A stretch of 64,000 bases of DNA from Bacteroidota bacterium. Lineage in GTDB: Bacteria; Bacteroidota; Rhodothermia; Rhodothermales; UBA10348. The translations under genes were made by a program, and so were the position numbers. Location: positions 25,480 to 89,479 of the forward strand of contig JADFHF010000011.1 of NCBI GenBank assembly GCA_022567305.1. Direction: 5' to 3'. Positions 44,924 to 54,350 of this stretch are shown here, piece by piece (the first letter of the stretch is position 1; every line of letters begins with the position of its first letter). The notes beneath the pieces are model-generated. The model worked only from the letters and a program-made list of their open reading frames with translations. It was not told the DNA's origin and did not search any database.

Positions 44924-45655
44924 ATGCTGACCCATCCGAGCATTTCCAACCTACACCTGTATACCCTTCAAGATCTGAAGAACGGAATAATAGACCTGCC
45001 AGAACTTGAATTTCAGGCCGTCAAAACAGCCATGAACTGGGTGGGAGAGTTTCTTTGTAATCCCTACGAGGAATTGGGAAGACCGGGGCCTGTCTGTCCG
45101 TTTGTAAAACGGGCTATCGAATCACACAATTCCGTCTACGTCACGAGCGTTGCCCCCGCCCGACCAACCGTGAAGTCCATCGAGAATGTTCTTCGTCAAT
45201 GTCGAGAATGGTTTAACTCGCTGAATCCTGTAGCTGACTCGCAGAAAAATTTCAAGACCATCATGGTCGTCTTACCGACGGTGACAGACGATGAATCGGG
45301 AGCCCACCTGATCGATGAAATTCATCAGAAGCTGAAGCCATCCTTTGTGCGACGCTCATTGATGCTCGGTCAATTCTATCCGACCTGTGAGGAATCCGGG
45401 CTTCACAATCCGGAATACAGACCACTTCAGTCTCCTGTTTCCTTGTTCGTGATACGGTCGATGCAGTTAACGGATTTGGCTTTCCTCGTTCAGGATGATC
45501 GATACATTCGGGCCTACTGTAACACGTTTGGCGTTAACGATGCAGGTGAGCTTCAGAAATTGGTGAATGCCTCCAAAATCCCGAAACTTCCATTGAATTG
45601 GGAAGAATATGTGGCTACGCTGTTCGAGGAATCCGTTGTGGAACAGGCGACATAG
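44924..45655 (+). CDS. DUF6875-like protein upstream of the hybrid synthetase
   Basis: A 243-residue soluble protein without signal peptide. The segment EFLCNPYEELGRPGPVCPFVKRA (residues about 41-63), with its two cysteines and the LGRxGxVCPF core, resembles the DUF6875 domain, which occurs in natural-product gene clusters and has no established activity. The second cysteine-containing region is LMLGQFYPTCEESGLHNPEYRPLQSP, and VSLFVIRSMQLTDLAFLV follows. It begins the transcript that leads to the 2,202-residue synthetase, 102 bases downstream, and so is probably a tailoring or accessory protein. The family call is from recalled pattern. Confidence 0.6.
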   Translation: MLTHPSISNLHLYTLQDLKNGIIDLPELEFQAVKTAMNWVGEFLCNPYEELGRPGPVCPFVKRAIESHNSVYVTSVAPARPTVKSIENVLRQCREWFNSLNPVADSQKNFKTIMVVLPTVTDDESGAHLIDEIHQKLKPSFVRRSLMLGQFYPTCEESGLHNPEYRPLQSPVSLFVIRSMQLTDLAFLVQDDRYIRAYCNTFGVNDAGELQKLVNASKIPKLPLNWEEYVATLFEESVVEQAT

Positions 45656-45757
45656 ATCGAGGACACGTCCTCGGCCCAGTGCACTCTCGCTATCGAATTC
45701 TTTTGCACGTAAAAAGAAAAACGTTTTATTCGAGGACGGAAACGCCAAACAATACGA

Positions 45758-48700
45758 ATGAATGCGAGAGATAAGCAGTTTAGCTGCGTCGTTCTTGGTT
45801 CGGGTACCCTAGCCGTCAAATGTGCAATGCTACTCAAAGAGGCAGGGCACTCTATCAAGGGAGTGTTCTCATCCGATGACCCTCTTCGCATGTGGGCAGC
45901 CACGGAAGATGTATTTCATGGTTCGCCCGACCTCAATCTAGATTCGGACCTAAAGAGACTCTCATTCGATTTCTTGTTCAGCATTGCAAATCCACGGATT
46001 CTTTCCGAAAAGACCCTCTCAAGTTCAAGTCGAGGAGCCATCAATTTCCACGATGGACCGCTTCCAAGATATGCTGGTTCGAATGCGACGTCTTGGGCGC
46101 TTATCAATCAGGAGCTTGAGCATGCCGTAACCTGGCACGAAATGGCGGAAAAGGTCGATGCCGGCCGGATTCTTTTGCAAGAGCGGGTCTACATATCTCC
46201 TCGGGACACCGCAATGACGTTGAACGCGAAGTGTTATGATGCAGCCATACGTTCATTCAGAGAATTGATTGTCCGGCTGTGCGACAATTCGTTGGAACCC
46301 ACTAAGCAGGATTCAAACTTGCGCTCTTTTTATCCCAGCGCGAAAAGACCTAGCGGAGCTGGACTCATCGATTGGGCAAAGCCGGCCGAAGAACTCGATG
46401 CGTTGACGCGGGCTCTTGACTACGGTACATATTCGAATCCCCTGTGTCTTCCGAAGATATTTACTGGAGACACCGTTCTACTGGTGGGAGATCTAGCGAT
46501 TGAGGGATTTGCGAGCCCGGTTGATCCCGGTATGATCACGAATATTTCCGGTGACGCCATTCAGATTTCGACCTGTTCAAAAGACGTCTCTCTTCGGAAA
46601 CTAAAAACGATGAACGGACGATCCGTATCGACGGCGCGCCTGGTCTCTGAGTTTGACTGGCAAGTAGGCGTTCAACTGCCCACGCTTGATGACGAAGTAC
46701 TTCGAGGGATCAGACTTCTGACGGAGGAAATATCTGAGCACGAATCATTCTGGCTTTCTCGACTTCAGTCTACCATTCCGTCACGAGTGCCCATCTGGAC
46801 ATCAGAATACGCTTCAGGTTCTTCTTCGGAATTTCTCAACTATCTCGAAGTCGATTTCCCGGAATCAGCCGTTGATTTTCAACTTGAGAGGGAAAACGGA
46901 TTGCCAATGCTGATGATCGCCTCTTTCCTTTCGCTTCTTCATAGGCTAGGATCTGGCAATGGGATCGTCGTTGGGTGGTCTGATTCTGCTTTGGAACAGG
47001 AATTGGGTGTGCTGAAATCGATGTTTGCTTCCCAGTTGCCTCTGCAGGATGCAATGCCACCTGACGAAACCACGACTGAGCGAGTACACCGGCTGACCTC
47101 AACGCTGGCTTTGCTGAGGGAGAAGAAGACTTATCCGCGTGATCTGATGAGCAGATCTCCCTCCCTCAACCACATGCACGGGCAATATCCGGTGGGTATC
47201 GTACTCGGCACAGAAAAAGATCCTAGTGAGATCCCAGACACTGATCTAATTCTACAAATCGAAGCAGAGTCACCCAAAGCCCGACTCTATTACAGAACCT
47301 CGGTTATCGGCAACGCCGATATCGAGCGTTTCAAGGGTCAGTTTGAGCTGCTCATGGAAATGATGGCGCGCGAACCCAATAGCCGGATCGCAGAACTGTC
47401 AATCTTATCGGACAAAGAGAGGACGCAGCTGCTCATCGGATGGAACGAAACCAATAGGGAATATCCAAGCGATACGTGCCTGCACATCCTCTTCGAGGAT
47501 CGAGTGGACCAGACTCCGGACGCCACAGCCTTAGTTTGTGAAGATTCGCAAATGACATATCGCGAATTGGACTCGCGGTCCAATCAGCTTGCGCACTATC
47601 TGAGAGAAATCGGCATCGACCGAGGCTCGCTAGTGGCGGTGAGTCTTGAACGAACTACTGATCTGGTCGTCGGTCTGCTGGGCGTTCTAAAGGCAGGAGC
47701 CGCCTACGTTCCATTAGATCCGAGTTACCCGGAGGAACGGCTTAGATTTATGATCGAGGACTCGAAGGCGCCGGTGATCTTAACTCAAGATCGAATTTGC
47801 GATCGGTTTTCCTTATCCAAGGCCCACGTGATCCCCTTGGATACTCAATGGCAAGACATTCAAAACCAGCCCACCGGGAGGGTGGCAAACAACGCGATGC
47901 CGGATCATCTGGCATACGTCATCTACACATCTGGATCTACGGGGACGCCAAAAGGCGCGATGAATACCCATCTTGGTGTTTGCAATCAGCTTCTTTGGTT
48001 GCAGGAAATGTTTTCAATTACTGAACGGGATGTGGTTCTCCACAAGACACCCTGCGGTTTCGACGTATCTGTTATCGAGCTGTTTCTGCCTATAGTATCA
48101 GGAGCGAGTCTCGTATTGGCTCGACCTGGCGGCCACTTAGACACCGAATATCTCGGCCGATTGATATCGGCTGAGGAGGTGACCATCGCTTGCTTTGTCC
48201 CAGCCACGCTGAGGGCTCTTCTAAACGAAGTTCCGACGTCGCGACTGAAGTCGTTACGGCACATAACCACAGGTGGTGATGCCCTGACCATAGAGCTTTT
48301 AGATCAATTTTTCGATCGAAAAGAGTCTGAAGAGCTCTCCGTCGAGCTTCACAATTGTTACGGAGCTACTGAAGTATCCGTAACGGTCGCGCACTGGTTG
48401 TGTCGTCGCGGTGGTATTGATGGAAGGATATCCATTGGATCTGCTGCTGCAAATACTAGATTTTATGTACTGGATTCAACCGGAAATCCGACACCAACCG
48501 GTGTACCGGGAGAGCTGTATGTTGGGGGAGTCCAGGTCGGAAAAGGCTACTGGAGACAGGAAGACTTAACCAACGAACGATTTGTCGGGAATCCATTCAG
48601 ATCACATTCGGACGAAAAACTCTACCGCACCGGAGATCGCGTGCGCTTCTTAAAAGATGGTTTTCTTGAATTCCTGGGACGATACGATGAGCAGATTCAG

Positions 48701-51700
48701 ATTGGGGGCCTCCGCATCGAACCGGGTGAAATCGAGGCCACTCTTGAATCATACGAAGAAGTTGATCAGGCGGTGGTCATCCTTAAAAAGAGTGCTGCTG
48801 ACGACGCCCGACTAGTCGCTTATGTCACCGGGAATTCTGCCCATTTGACGTCGCGTTCGCTTCGAAAATTTCTACAGAGTCGACTTCCTGATCACATGGT
48901 TCCAGGTAGCTACGTCATCCTGGATTCTTTTCCACTATTGCCCAGCGAAAAGATTGATATCACAGCGTTACCGGAACCCAGCTCAGTCCGGGACGATTTT
49001 GACAACTCTTATAGTGCTCCCCAGTCGGAGCGTGAGCGTCAGATCGCTAGTATTCTTAGCAAACTGATCGGGATAGATCGCGTGGGTCGAGAAGACAACT
49101 TTTTCGATATCGGAGCGACCTCGTTTTTGCTATTGCAAGCTGCCGAAGAACTCAGGCATACACTCCCGGACGCAGAGATCTCCGTGGTTGATCTTTTTCA
49201 GTATCCGTCCGTTCGCTCGCTTGCTTCACATATTGGCAGAGATCAGTCTCTTCAAATTTTGACTCAGGAAAAAGTGAAGGCGCCTTCGTTCGGGAGTGCA
49301 CATTCTGGTGCGATAGCGATCGTCGGTTTCGCCGGTCGTTTTCCCGGAGCTGAAGATGTAGCCTCCTATTGGAGCATGATTGAAAACGGATTGGAGGGTA
49401 TTTCGCACTATGGAAAGGAGGAACTAATAGCCGAAGGAATTCTCGAGGACGAGTTAGAGGATCCCGATTTCATCCGCGCAGGCGCTGTTACAGATGGCTA
49501 TGATCTGTTTGACGCTTCCTTTTTTGGCTATACGCCTCGCGAAGCCTCGATCCTCGATCCTCAGCAACGACTGTTTCTAGAGTCGGCGTGGCATGCCCTG
49601 GAAGATGCAGCATATGATCCTATTCGCTACGATGGTCGAATTGGGATTTTTGCAGGCATGGGGCATACCATTTACCTCCGAGAGAACCTGCTCAGCAATC
49701 CAGAGCTGATCTCTTTAATGGGGGAATGGCAAACATCTATTAGCAACGAAGCAGATTTTCTTGCGTCGCGCGTAGCATATAAACTCGGCCTGTCGGGGCC
49801 AGCTGTGAATATTCAAACCGCCTGCTCGACGTCGCTGGTTGCCGTTCATTTAGCTCGCCAAAGCCTGCTGACTGGCGATAGCGACATTGCCCTCGCCGGC
49901 GGTGTTACGTTGATTATTAAGAAGGCCGGGTATCGATATCAAACCGGAGCGATTCATTCGCCAGATGGCCACTGTCGACCATTCGATGCGAGTGCAAATG
50001 GCACTGTACCAGGTAGCGGTGTTGGAATTGTTGTCCTGAAACGGCTTGAAGATGCCGTCCACGATAGGGACCATATTCGATCAGTGATCATTGGATCGGC
50101 CATCAATAACGACGGCTCATTAAAAGTTGGCTTCACGGCCCCGAGCGTTCAACGCCAGTCAGAAGTCATCAGTCAGGCGCTTCGTATCGCAAACGTAAAC
50201 GCACGCTCGATCGGTCTTGTCGAAGCGCACGGAACAGGCACCACACTGGGCGATCCGATCGAGATTAAAGCTCTGACACAAGCCTTCAGGGCGTCCACCA
50301 AAGACAAACAGTACTGCGCCATTGGATCTGTAAAGGGCAATATTGGACATGCCGATACGGCGTCTGGAGTTGCAGGTTTGATAAAAGCAACGCTGGCCAT
50401 CGAGAATCAAAAGATTCCGCCGTCATTGCATTTCGAGATGCCCAATCCAGAAATAGATTTTGAGAACAGCCCCTTCTTTGTTTCCGATTCGTTGATTCCG
50501 TGGCCAGCTGAAAAAGGTGACCCTCGTCGCGCAAGTGTCAGTTCGTTTGGCGTCGGCGGTACGAATGCACACGTCGTATTGGAAGAAGCCCCCAAACGAT
50601 CGGAAACAGATCTAGAAAATGATTTCCATCTTTTCGTTTTATCGGCAAAAACGCAAAGTGCTCTCGTGCGAAGGAAGAAAGATCTGTCGCTCTACCTGAC
50701 GGATCACGAAACCGTCTCGCTATCCGATGTAACCTACACGCTTCAGACGGGACGAACAGAGTTCGAACACAGAACATCTTGTGTCTGTGCCACGAGAGAG
50801 GAAGCGATTGAAACACTTCAGGAATCTGATCCGAATCGAGAGGTGAGTATGGATGGTTCGAATCAGGTACGCCCGGTCGTGTTCATGTTTTCTGGCCAGG
50901 GTGCCCAGTATGTGAATATGGGTCGGGAGCTCTATGAAGACGCACCCATTTTCCGAGAAGAAATGGATCGATGTTTCGATTTTCTGGATCAGGATTCGAG
51001 CGTAAACCTTCGTGAACGACTGTTCCCGGATCTCGACGAGGAGGAAAATCAAGCATCCAATTTCCTGAATCAGACCGCCATGGCGCAGCCGGCTCTGTTT
51101 TCGATTTCATATGCCCTTGCTCGGCAATGGCAAGCTTGGGGAATTCAACCCGCAGCCATGATTGGGCATAGTTTGGGAGAATACGTGGCCGCGTGCGTCT
51201 CTGGCGTTTTGCAACTTGAGGATGCCCTTCGTTTGGTTTCAAAACGAGGGCTTCTAATGCAAAGTTGTTCTCCGGGAGACATGTTGGCAGTATTCCTACC
51301 AGAAAAAGAAGCAAGGCCGCTGATCGGGCAAGACTTGTCAATCGCAGTGATCAACGCTCCAGCATTGATCGTGGTATCTGGCCCTAGTGCTTCAATAAAA
51401 AGTCTTTCCGAAAAATTGGATAGAAACGACGTAAAATCTCGGCTTCTCCATACGTCTCACGCTTTCCACTCAGAGCTGATGGAACCCATCCTTGCGTCAT
51501 TCGAAGCGAGCATAAATAAAGATGTGCTACGATCGCCTAAAATTCCTTATGTCTCCAATACGACCGGTACGTGGATAACATCGGATGAGACTCGGAATCC
51601 CGGCTACTGGGCACGACACCTTCGTGAGGCAGTACGATTCGCCGATGGTATCGAAACTCTCGGATCTCTTGGGAACCCCATTTTTCTGGAAGTTGGTCCT

Positions 51701-52366
51701 GGAAACCTATTAGGAAATATCGTCAAACAGAATAGTGCGGACCTGCAGCGAGCCTACATTCTGCAGTCCCTTGGGAATTCAAAGGATTCAAGTTCTGACT
51801 ACCAGATCATGCTCAAGTCTCTGGGTCGTCTCTGGAGTTACGGACAGAAGGTAAATTGGGGTGCAGTCTTTCAAGACCAGAATCGTAACAAATTGTCACT
51901 GCCGGGATATCCTTTTGAGCGGCGACGTCATTGGATAGAGCCCGCGAAGGGGGATCGGGTCGCTGATGGGTTTTCTTGGTCTGAACTGATTGAAGATCAA
52001 AAATCGCCGACGATAGGGGAAAAAGTTGAAACAGCGAACAGAACATCAAAGATACGATACGTCGAACACGAACAATCTCATAAGTATAAAAGTGATCTTG
52101 AGAACCGAATTGCAACAATTTGGAAGGAGCTTATGGGATTGTCACACATCGGCAGAGATGATAACTTCTTTGAATTGGGGGGGCATTCTCTTCTCGCGAT
52201 TCAAATGCAGTCCCAGATCAAAGAACAACTGGGAGCAGAGGTCTCCCTGATTGACTTGTTTGATTCCCCAACTATCCGTGGAATTGCTAGAGCGATTGAA
52301 CGGTCTTCTGGAAGAGAGGGTGACAAACGGCGGAGCCGCATAAAGAATCTAATATCTCGACTCTAG
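45758..52366 (+). CDS. hybrid NRPS-PKS: formyltransferase, half condensation, adenylation, PCP, KS, AT, ACP
   Basis: An uninterrupted 2,202-residue synthetase. In order: a formyltransferase (INFHDGPLPRYAGSNA near residue 95; about 1-305); a condensation-like C-terminal half with no HHxxxDG motif (about 315-570); an adenylation domain (VIYTSGSTGTPKGA near 722, NCYGATE, YRTGDRVRF near 955, QIQIGGLRIEPGE); a carrier protein (DIGATSFLL, Ser near 1121); a ketosynthase with Cys in ACSTSL near 1356, HGTGT near 1489 and GNIGHA near 1527; a malonyl-type acyltransferase (GHSLGE near 1804, HAFH near 1901); and a second carrier (LGGHSLL near 2143). Predicted product: an N-formylated aminoacyl unit extended by one malonate. 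No ketoreductase, thioesterase or reductase domain is present, so release must occur elsewhere or by condensation. The amino acid cannot be predicted safely. Confidence 0.93.
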   Translation: MNARDKQFSCVVLGSGTLAVKCAMLLKEAGHSIKGVFSSDDPLRMWAATEDVFHGSPDLNLDSDLKRLSFDFLFSIANPRILSEKTLSSSSRGAINFHDGPLPRYAGSNATSWALINQELEHAVTWHEMAEKVDAGRILLQERVYISPRDTAMTLNAKCYDAAIRSFRELIVRLCDNSLEPTKQDSNLRSFYPSAKRPSGAGLIDWAKPAEELDALTRALDYGTYSNPLCLPKIFTGDTVLLVGDLAIEGFASPVDPGMITNISGDAIQISTCSKDVSLRKLKTMNGRSVSTARLVSEFDWQVGVQLPTLDDEVLRGIRLLTEEISEHESFWLSRLQSTIPSRVPIWTSEYASGSSSEFLNYLEVDFPESAVDFQLERENGLPMLMIASFLSLLHRLGSGNGIVVGWSDSALEQELGVLKSMFASQLPLQDAMPPDETTTERVHRLTSTLALLREKKTYPRDLMSRSPSLNHMHGQYPVGIVLGTEKDPSEIPDTDLILQIEAESPKARLYYRTSVIGNADIERFKGQFELLMEMMAREPNSRIAELSILSDKERTQLLIGWNETNREYPSDTCLHILFEDRVDQTPDATALVCEDSQMTYRELDSRSNQLAHYLREIGIDRGSLVAVSLERTTDLVVGLLGVLKAGAAYVPLDPSYPEERLRFMIEDSKAPVILTQDRICDRFSLSKAHVIPLDTQWQDIQNQPTGRVANNAMPDHLAYVIYTSGSTGTPKGAMNTHLGVCNQLLWLQEMFSITERDVVLHKTPCGFDVSVIELFLPIVSGASLVLARPGGHLDTEYLGRLISAEEVTIACFVPATLRALLNEVPTSRLKSLRHITTGGDALTIELLDQFFDRKESEELSVELHNCYGATEVSVTVAHWLCRRGGIDGRISIGSAAANTRFYVLDSTGNPTPTGVPGELYVGGVQVGKGYWRQEDLTNERFVGNPFRSHSDEKLYRTGDRVRFLKDGFLEFLGRYDEQIQIGGLRIEPGEIEATLESYEEVDQAVVILKKSAADDARLVAYVTGNSAHLTSRSLRKFLQSRLPDHMVPGSYVILDSFPLLPSEKIDITALPEPSSVRDDFDNSYSAPQSERERQIASILSKLIGIDRVGREDNFFDIGATSFLLLQAAEELRHTLPDAEISVVDLFQYPSVRSLASHIGRDQSLQILTQEKVKAPSFGSAHSGAIAIVGFAGRFPGAEDVASYWSMIENGLEGISHYGKEELIAEGILEDELEDPDFIRAGAVTDGYDLFDASFFGYTPREASILDPQQRLFLESAWHALEDAAYDPIRYDGRIGIFAGMGHTIYLRENLLSNPELISLMGEWQTSISNEADFLASRVAYKLGLSGPAVNIQTACSTSLVAVHLARQSLLTGDSDIALAGGVTLIIKKAGYRYQTGAIHSPDGHCRPFDASANGTVPGSGVGIVVLKRLEDAVHDRDHIRSVIIGSAINNDGSLKVGFTAPSVQRQSEVISQALRIANVNARSIGLVEAHGTGTTLGDPIEIKALTQAFRASTKDKQYCAIGSVKGNIGHADTASGVAGLIKATLAIENQKIPPSLHFEMPNPEIDFENSPFFVSDSLIPWPAEKGDPRRASVSSFGVGGTNAHVVLEEAPKRSETDLENDFHLFVLSAKTQSALVRRKKDLSLYLTDHETVSLSDVTYTLQTGRTEFEHRTSCVCATREEAIETLQESDPNREVSMDGSNQVRPVVFMFSGQGAQYVNMGRELYEDAPIFREEMDRCFDFLDQDSSVNLRERLFPDLDEEENQASNFLNQTAMAQPALFSISYALARQWQAWGIQPAAMIGHSLGEYVAACVSGVLQLEDALRLVSKRGLLMQSCSPGDMLAVFLPEKEARPLIGQDLSIAVINAPALIVVSGPSASIKSLSEKLDRNDVKSRLLHTSHAFHSELMEPILASFEASINKDVLRSPKIPYVSNTTGTWITSDETRNPGYWARHLREAVRFADGIETLGSLGNPIFLEVGPGNLLGNIVKQNSADLQRAYILQSLGNSKDSSSDYQIMLKSLGRLWSYGQKVNWGAVFQDQNRNKLSLPGYPFERRRHWIEPAKGDRVADGFSWSELIEDQKSPTIGEKVETANRTSKIRYVEHEQSHKYKSDLENRIATIWKELMGLSHIGRDDNFFELGGHSLLAIQMQSQIKEQLGAEVSLIDLFDSPTIRGIARAIERSSGREGDKRRSRIKNLISRL

Positions 52367-52574
52367 TTCGAGCGGTTTCCTTAAGGTTCTGATAGGTATT
52401 TCTCAATTCTCCAGAAAGCTCCACGATACGATTAGGCTTGTTTGGGTGGAATGAGATCCAGCTCACTCTTTTCCATCTAAAACTGCAACCGCATCTGTTC
52501 CAGGGTAATACAGCACACTGGAGAGATGCAGCTCGACTGTCCGACTGACTTTTCGAAGTATCCCTATCTCGCCC

Positions 52575-52793
52575 TCAGTTCGTCCTTATTCTAATAGCAG
52601 GGTGCCTAATCGTGGCCGTGCCAGTCCGTACCCAGACCACCGTGCCATATCTCCCCGAAGACTCAATTTCAACGCGATAGAGAAGCTCGACACCCCATTC
52701 CCGGGGCAATTTGGAAGGGGTAACCAACGACTGCAGAGAATTCCTCTGTGTCACTAGTTTTTCAAACGAACGTTGGCGGCGATGATCGGAATA
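52575..52793 (-). pseudogene. possible 3' gene remnant, unrecognised
   Basis: In the 620-base gap after the synthetase, a minus-strand frame of 72 codons after a stop has strikingly protein-like composition near its end (LPREWGVELLYRVEIESSG, RYGTVVWVRTGTATIRH), but no plausible start with a ribosome binding site. A plus-strand frame (52773-53084) overlaps it and looks less convincing because it runs into the following minus-strand gene. I do not recognise the family. The rest of the gap (52367-52574) shows nothing I can support. Confidence 0.25.
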
Positions 52794-52988
52794 TCAATCA
52801 GAATTGTGGCTGTTGGTTCAAATCTAGACGCAATCTATGCGTACCGGATGGAAATGGGGCCTTTACCTTTCGTCGCGACCTATCTTCTGATTTTAATGAC
52901 AGCGGTTGCAACCATCGTTACTCAAATGAGAACGGTGGTTTTGGCCAATCCTGCCGAATTCATGCGTACGGTATCGACCGGCGTTCCG

Positions 52989-53477
52989 CTAATACGACGG
53001 GCGTTCACGAGCGGTCGAAGTGTGGCCGGCCATTATTTTCCAGCCGGTCTCCGTTCGAACCAGATTCATGGTAACCACACCTGAAAAGCTAAAGCCCCCG
53101 GCATCGGCGCCGCCAACCATTGTTTTGAAGGACGTGAACAGCTGGGCATGGTCCCGGGTCAGGGCGTTCACGTAAGAATCGCTGTACTCTGTACTAAAGT
53201 CTGCGTAGTCGGCAAAGCGTCTGATCGCCGCCTCCAGATCGGCAAAGGAGCTATATCGAATGGCGCCGTCTTCGGCCCATCTGAAACGCGAATCCTGAAC
53301 ATAGAAGCCCAGCGCTGCATCCAGATCCCCGGAATTTGCGGCTGAAGCATACTCGCTGAGCATAGCCAGAACATCGCTCGATACGACTTCCGGATCGAAC
53401 GGGGCTTCCTGTTCGCTACAGGCCGATAGAAGTACGGTGAGCAAAAAAAGGGAAGCGTATCTGCGAAAACTCATCAT
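52989..53477 (-). CDS. NTF2/SnoaL-like (DUF4440-type) lipoprotein
   Basis: A 162-residue lipoprotein: signal LFLLTVLLSAC with the lipid-modified cysteine at residue 20, followed by a cone-shaped NTF2-like domain (AMLSEYASAANSGDLDAALGFY, SFADLEAAIRRFADY, FSGVVTMNLVRTETGWKIMAGHTS). The closing strand W-K-I-x-x-x-H-x-S is typical of the SnoaL/DUF4440 group, which binds small ligands or catalyses isomerisations. The precise role is unknown. It may start one codon later. It is cotranscribed with the DinB gene that precedes it by 18 bases. Confidence 0.85.
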   Translation of the reverse strand: MMSFRRYASLFLLTVLLSACSEQEAPFDPEVVSSDVLAMLSEYASAANSGDLDAALGFYVQDSRFRWAEDGAIRYSSFADLEAAIRRFADYADFSTEYSDSYVNALTRDHAQLFTSFKTMVGGADAGGFSFSGVVTMNLVRTETGWKIMAGHTSTARERPSY

Positions 53478-53495
53478 GATCCTCCTCGTTTAGAA

Positions 53496-53993
53496 TTACG
53501 CAGCAAGTGGCTGGACCGACACCGCTCCAGCTACCGTGCTATCGCCCGTCATGAGCCGCCGGAGGTATCCCACCTGGCCTACATGAAACGCCAGGTGCGT
53601 ACAAAGGTGAATAAGAAAACGGTGCGTCACGATATTCACGGCGCCGATGGCTTGCGGAAAAGGGGTATCCAAAACGGAAGGATCCAGCGCTGGAACGGCG
53701 GCTCTGAGGTCCGTCAGCGTGCTGTCAATCTCTGCCAGTAGCTCTTGTCTGGAAAGTGCCCGCGTTTCAAATTCTGCTGGTCGATCCCGCACATAGCCCG
53801 AGTTCCCAAGTATCGCTCCGATGTAATGCCTTAAGTTTCCGCACGCATGCAGCGCAAGTGTGCCTGCTGAATTCGTAACGCCCTTGGGCGTTTCCCAAAT
53901 CTTGTCTTCTCCAGGAAAGAGTTCAAGCTCTCGTGCCAGAGTGTTCAAGTCGCGTATCAAGAAGATCAGGATATCGTCGAGTAGATCGTTCAT
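53496..53993 (-). CDS. DinB-superfamily protein (cytoplasmic)
   Basis: A 165-residue four-helix protein without a signal peptide. It has NSAGTLALHACGNLRHYIGAI near residue 50 and IHLCTHLAFHVGQVGYLRRL near residue 130, which supply the three metal-binding histidines of DinB/YfiT-type proteins. The family includes bacillithiol and mycothiol transferases and many uncharacterised members. Unlike the copy at 44123 it is not exported. It heads a two-gene transcript with the NTF2-like lipoprotein. Confidence 0.85.
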   Translation of the reverse strand: MNDLLDDILIFLIRDLNTLARELELFPGEDKIWETPKGVTNSAGTLALHACGNLRHYIGAILGNSGYVRDRPAEFETRALSRQELLAEIDSTLTDLRAAVPALDPSVLDTPFPQAIGAVNIVTHRFLIHLCTHLAFHVGQVGYLRRLMTGDSTVAGAVSVQPLAA

Positions 53994-54103
53994 TAAGTCG
54001 GGGATTCGAATAGATAGTCAGAGGAATCTATCCATGAGTCAATCATGTGAATCTATTGACGTATTCAAAAAAACCGGTCGAGTATTCATTTCGCCGGACG
54101 GTG

Positions 54104-54277
54104 ATGATAGGGAATAACTTTACCCATTACGAGATGCTTTCCGAGTTAGGAAGTGGAGGAATGGGCGTGGTTTACAGAGCGCTCGACGCGAAGCCCGATC
54201 GATTCGTCGCGATGGCATTCTATGATGGCCATCCACTCAACTCGTTGATCGAGTCCGGTAGGATCGAAGCCAACTAA
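54104..54277 (+). pseudogene. remnant of a PknB-type kinase with an internal deletion
   Basis: The frame MIGNNFTHYEMLSELGSG, MGVVYRALDAKPDRFVAMAF, YDGHPLNSLIESG matches the intact kinase at 58560 in two separate pieces. The first piece ends at DRFVA, equal to DRTVA there (about residue 34); the second begins AMAFYDG, equal to AMAYYEG there (about residue 88). About 55 residues, including the ATP lysine and helix C, are missing, and translation ends shortly after, so no catalytic loop exists. The join lies at a short shared A-M or V-A sequence, as in deletion through microhomology. The next gene (FtsX) follows after 73 bases. Confidence 0.75.
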
Positions 54278-54350
54278 ATACTTCGCGTTCGCAACCCCTT
54301 TTGCTCTGAACCGAATAAAGAGTTCTTCCCCTCCCCTTTTTTCGTCGAAG

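Noticed and set aside
47900..48400. Prediction of the amino acid activated by the adenylation domain
   Set aside because: The binding-pocket residues I can align by eye (beginning D-V in FDVSVIEL) do not match a code I know with confidence, so no substrate is stated.
52748..53084. Two overlapping plus-strand frames after the synthetase
   Set aside because: They run into the 3' part of the NTF2-like lipoprotein gene on the other strand and have no recognised domain. The one with hydrophobic segments (52773) is left as unproven.
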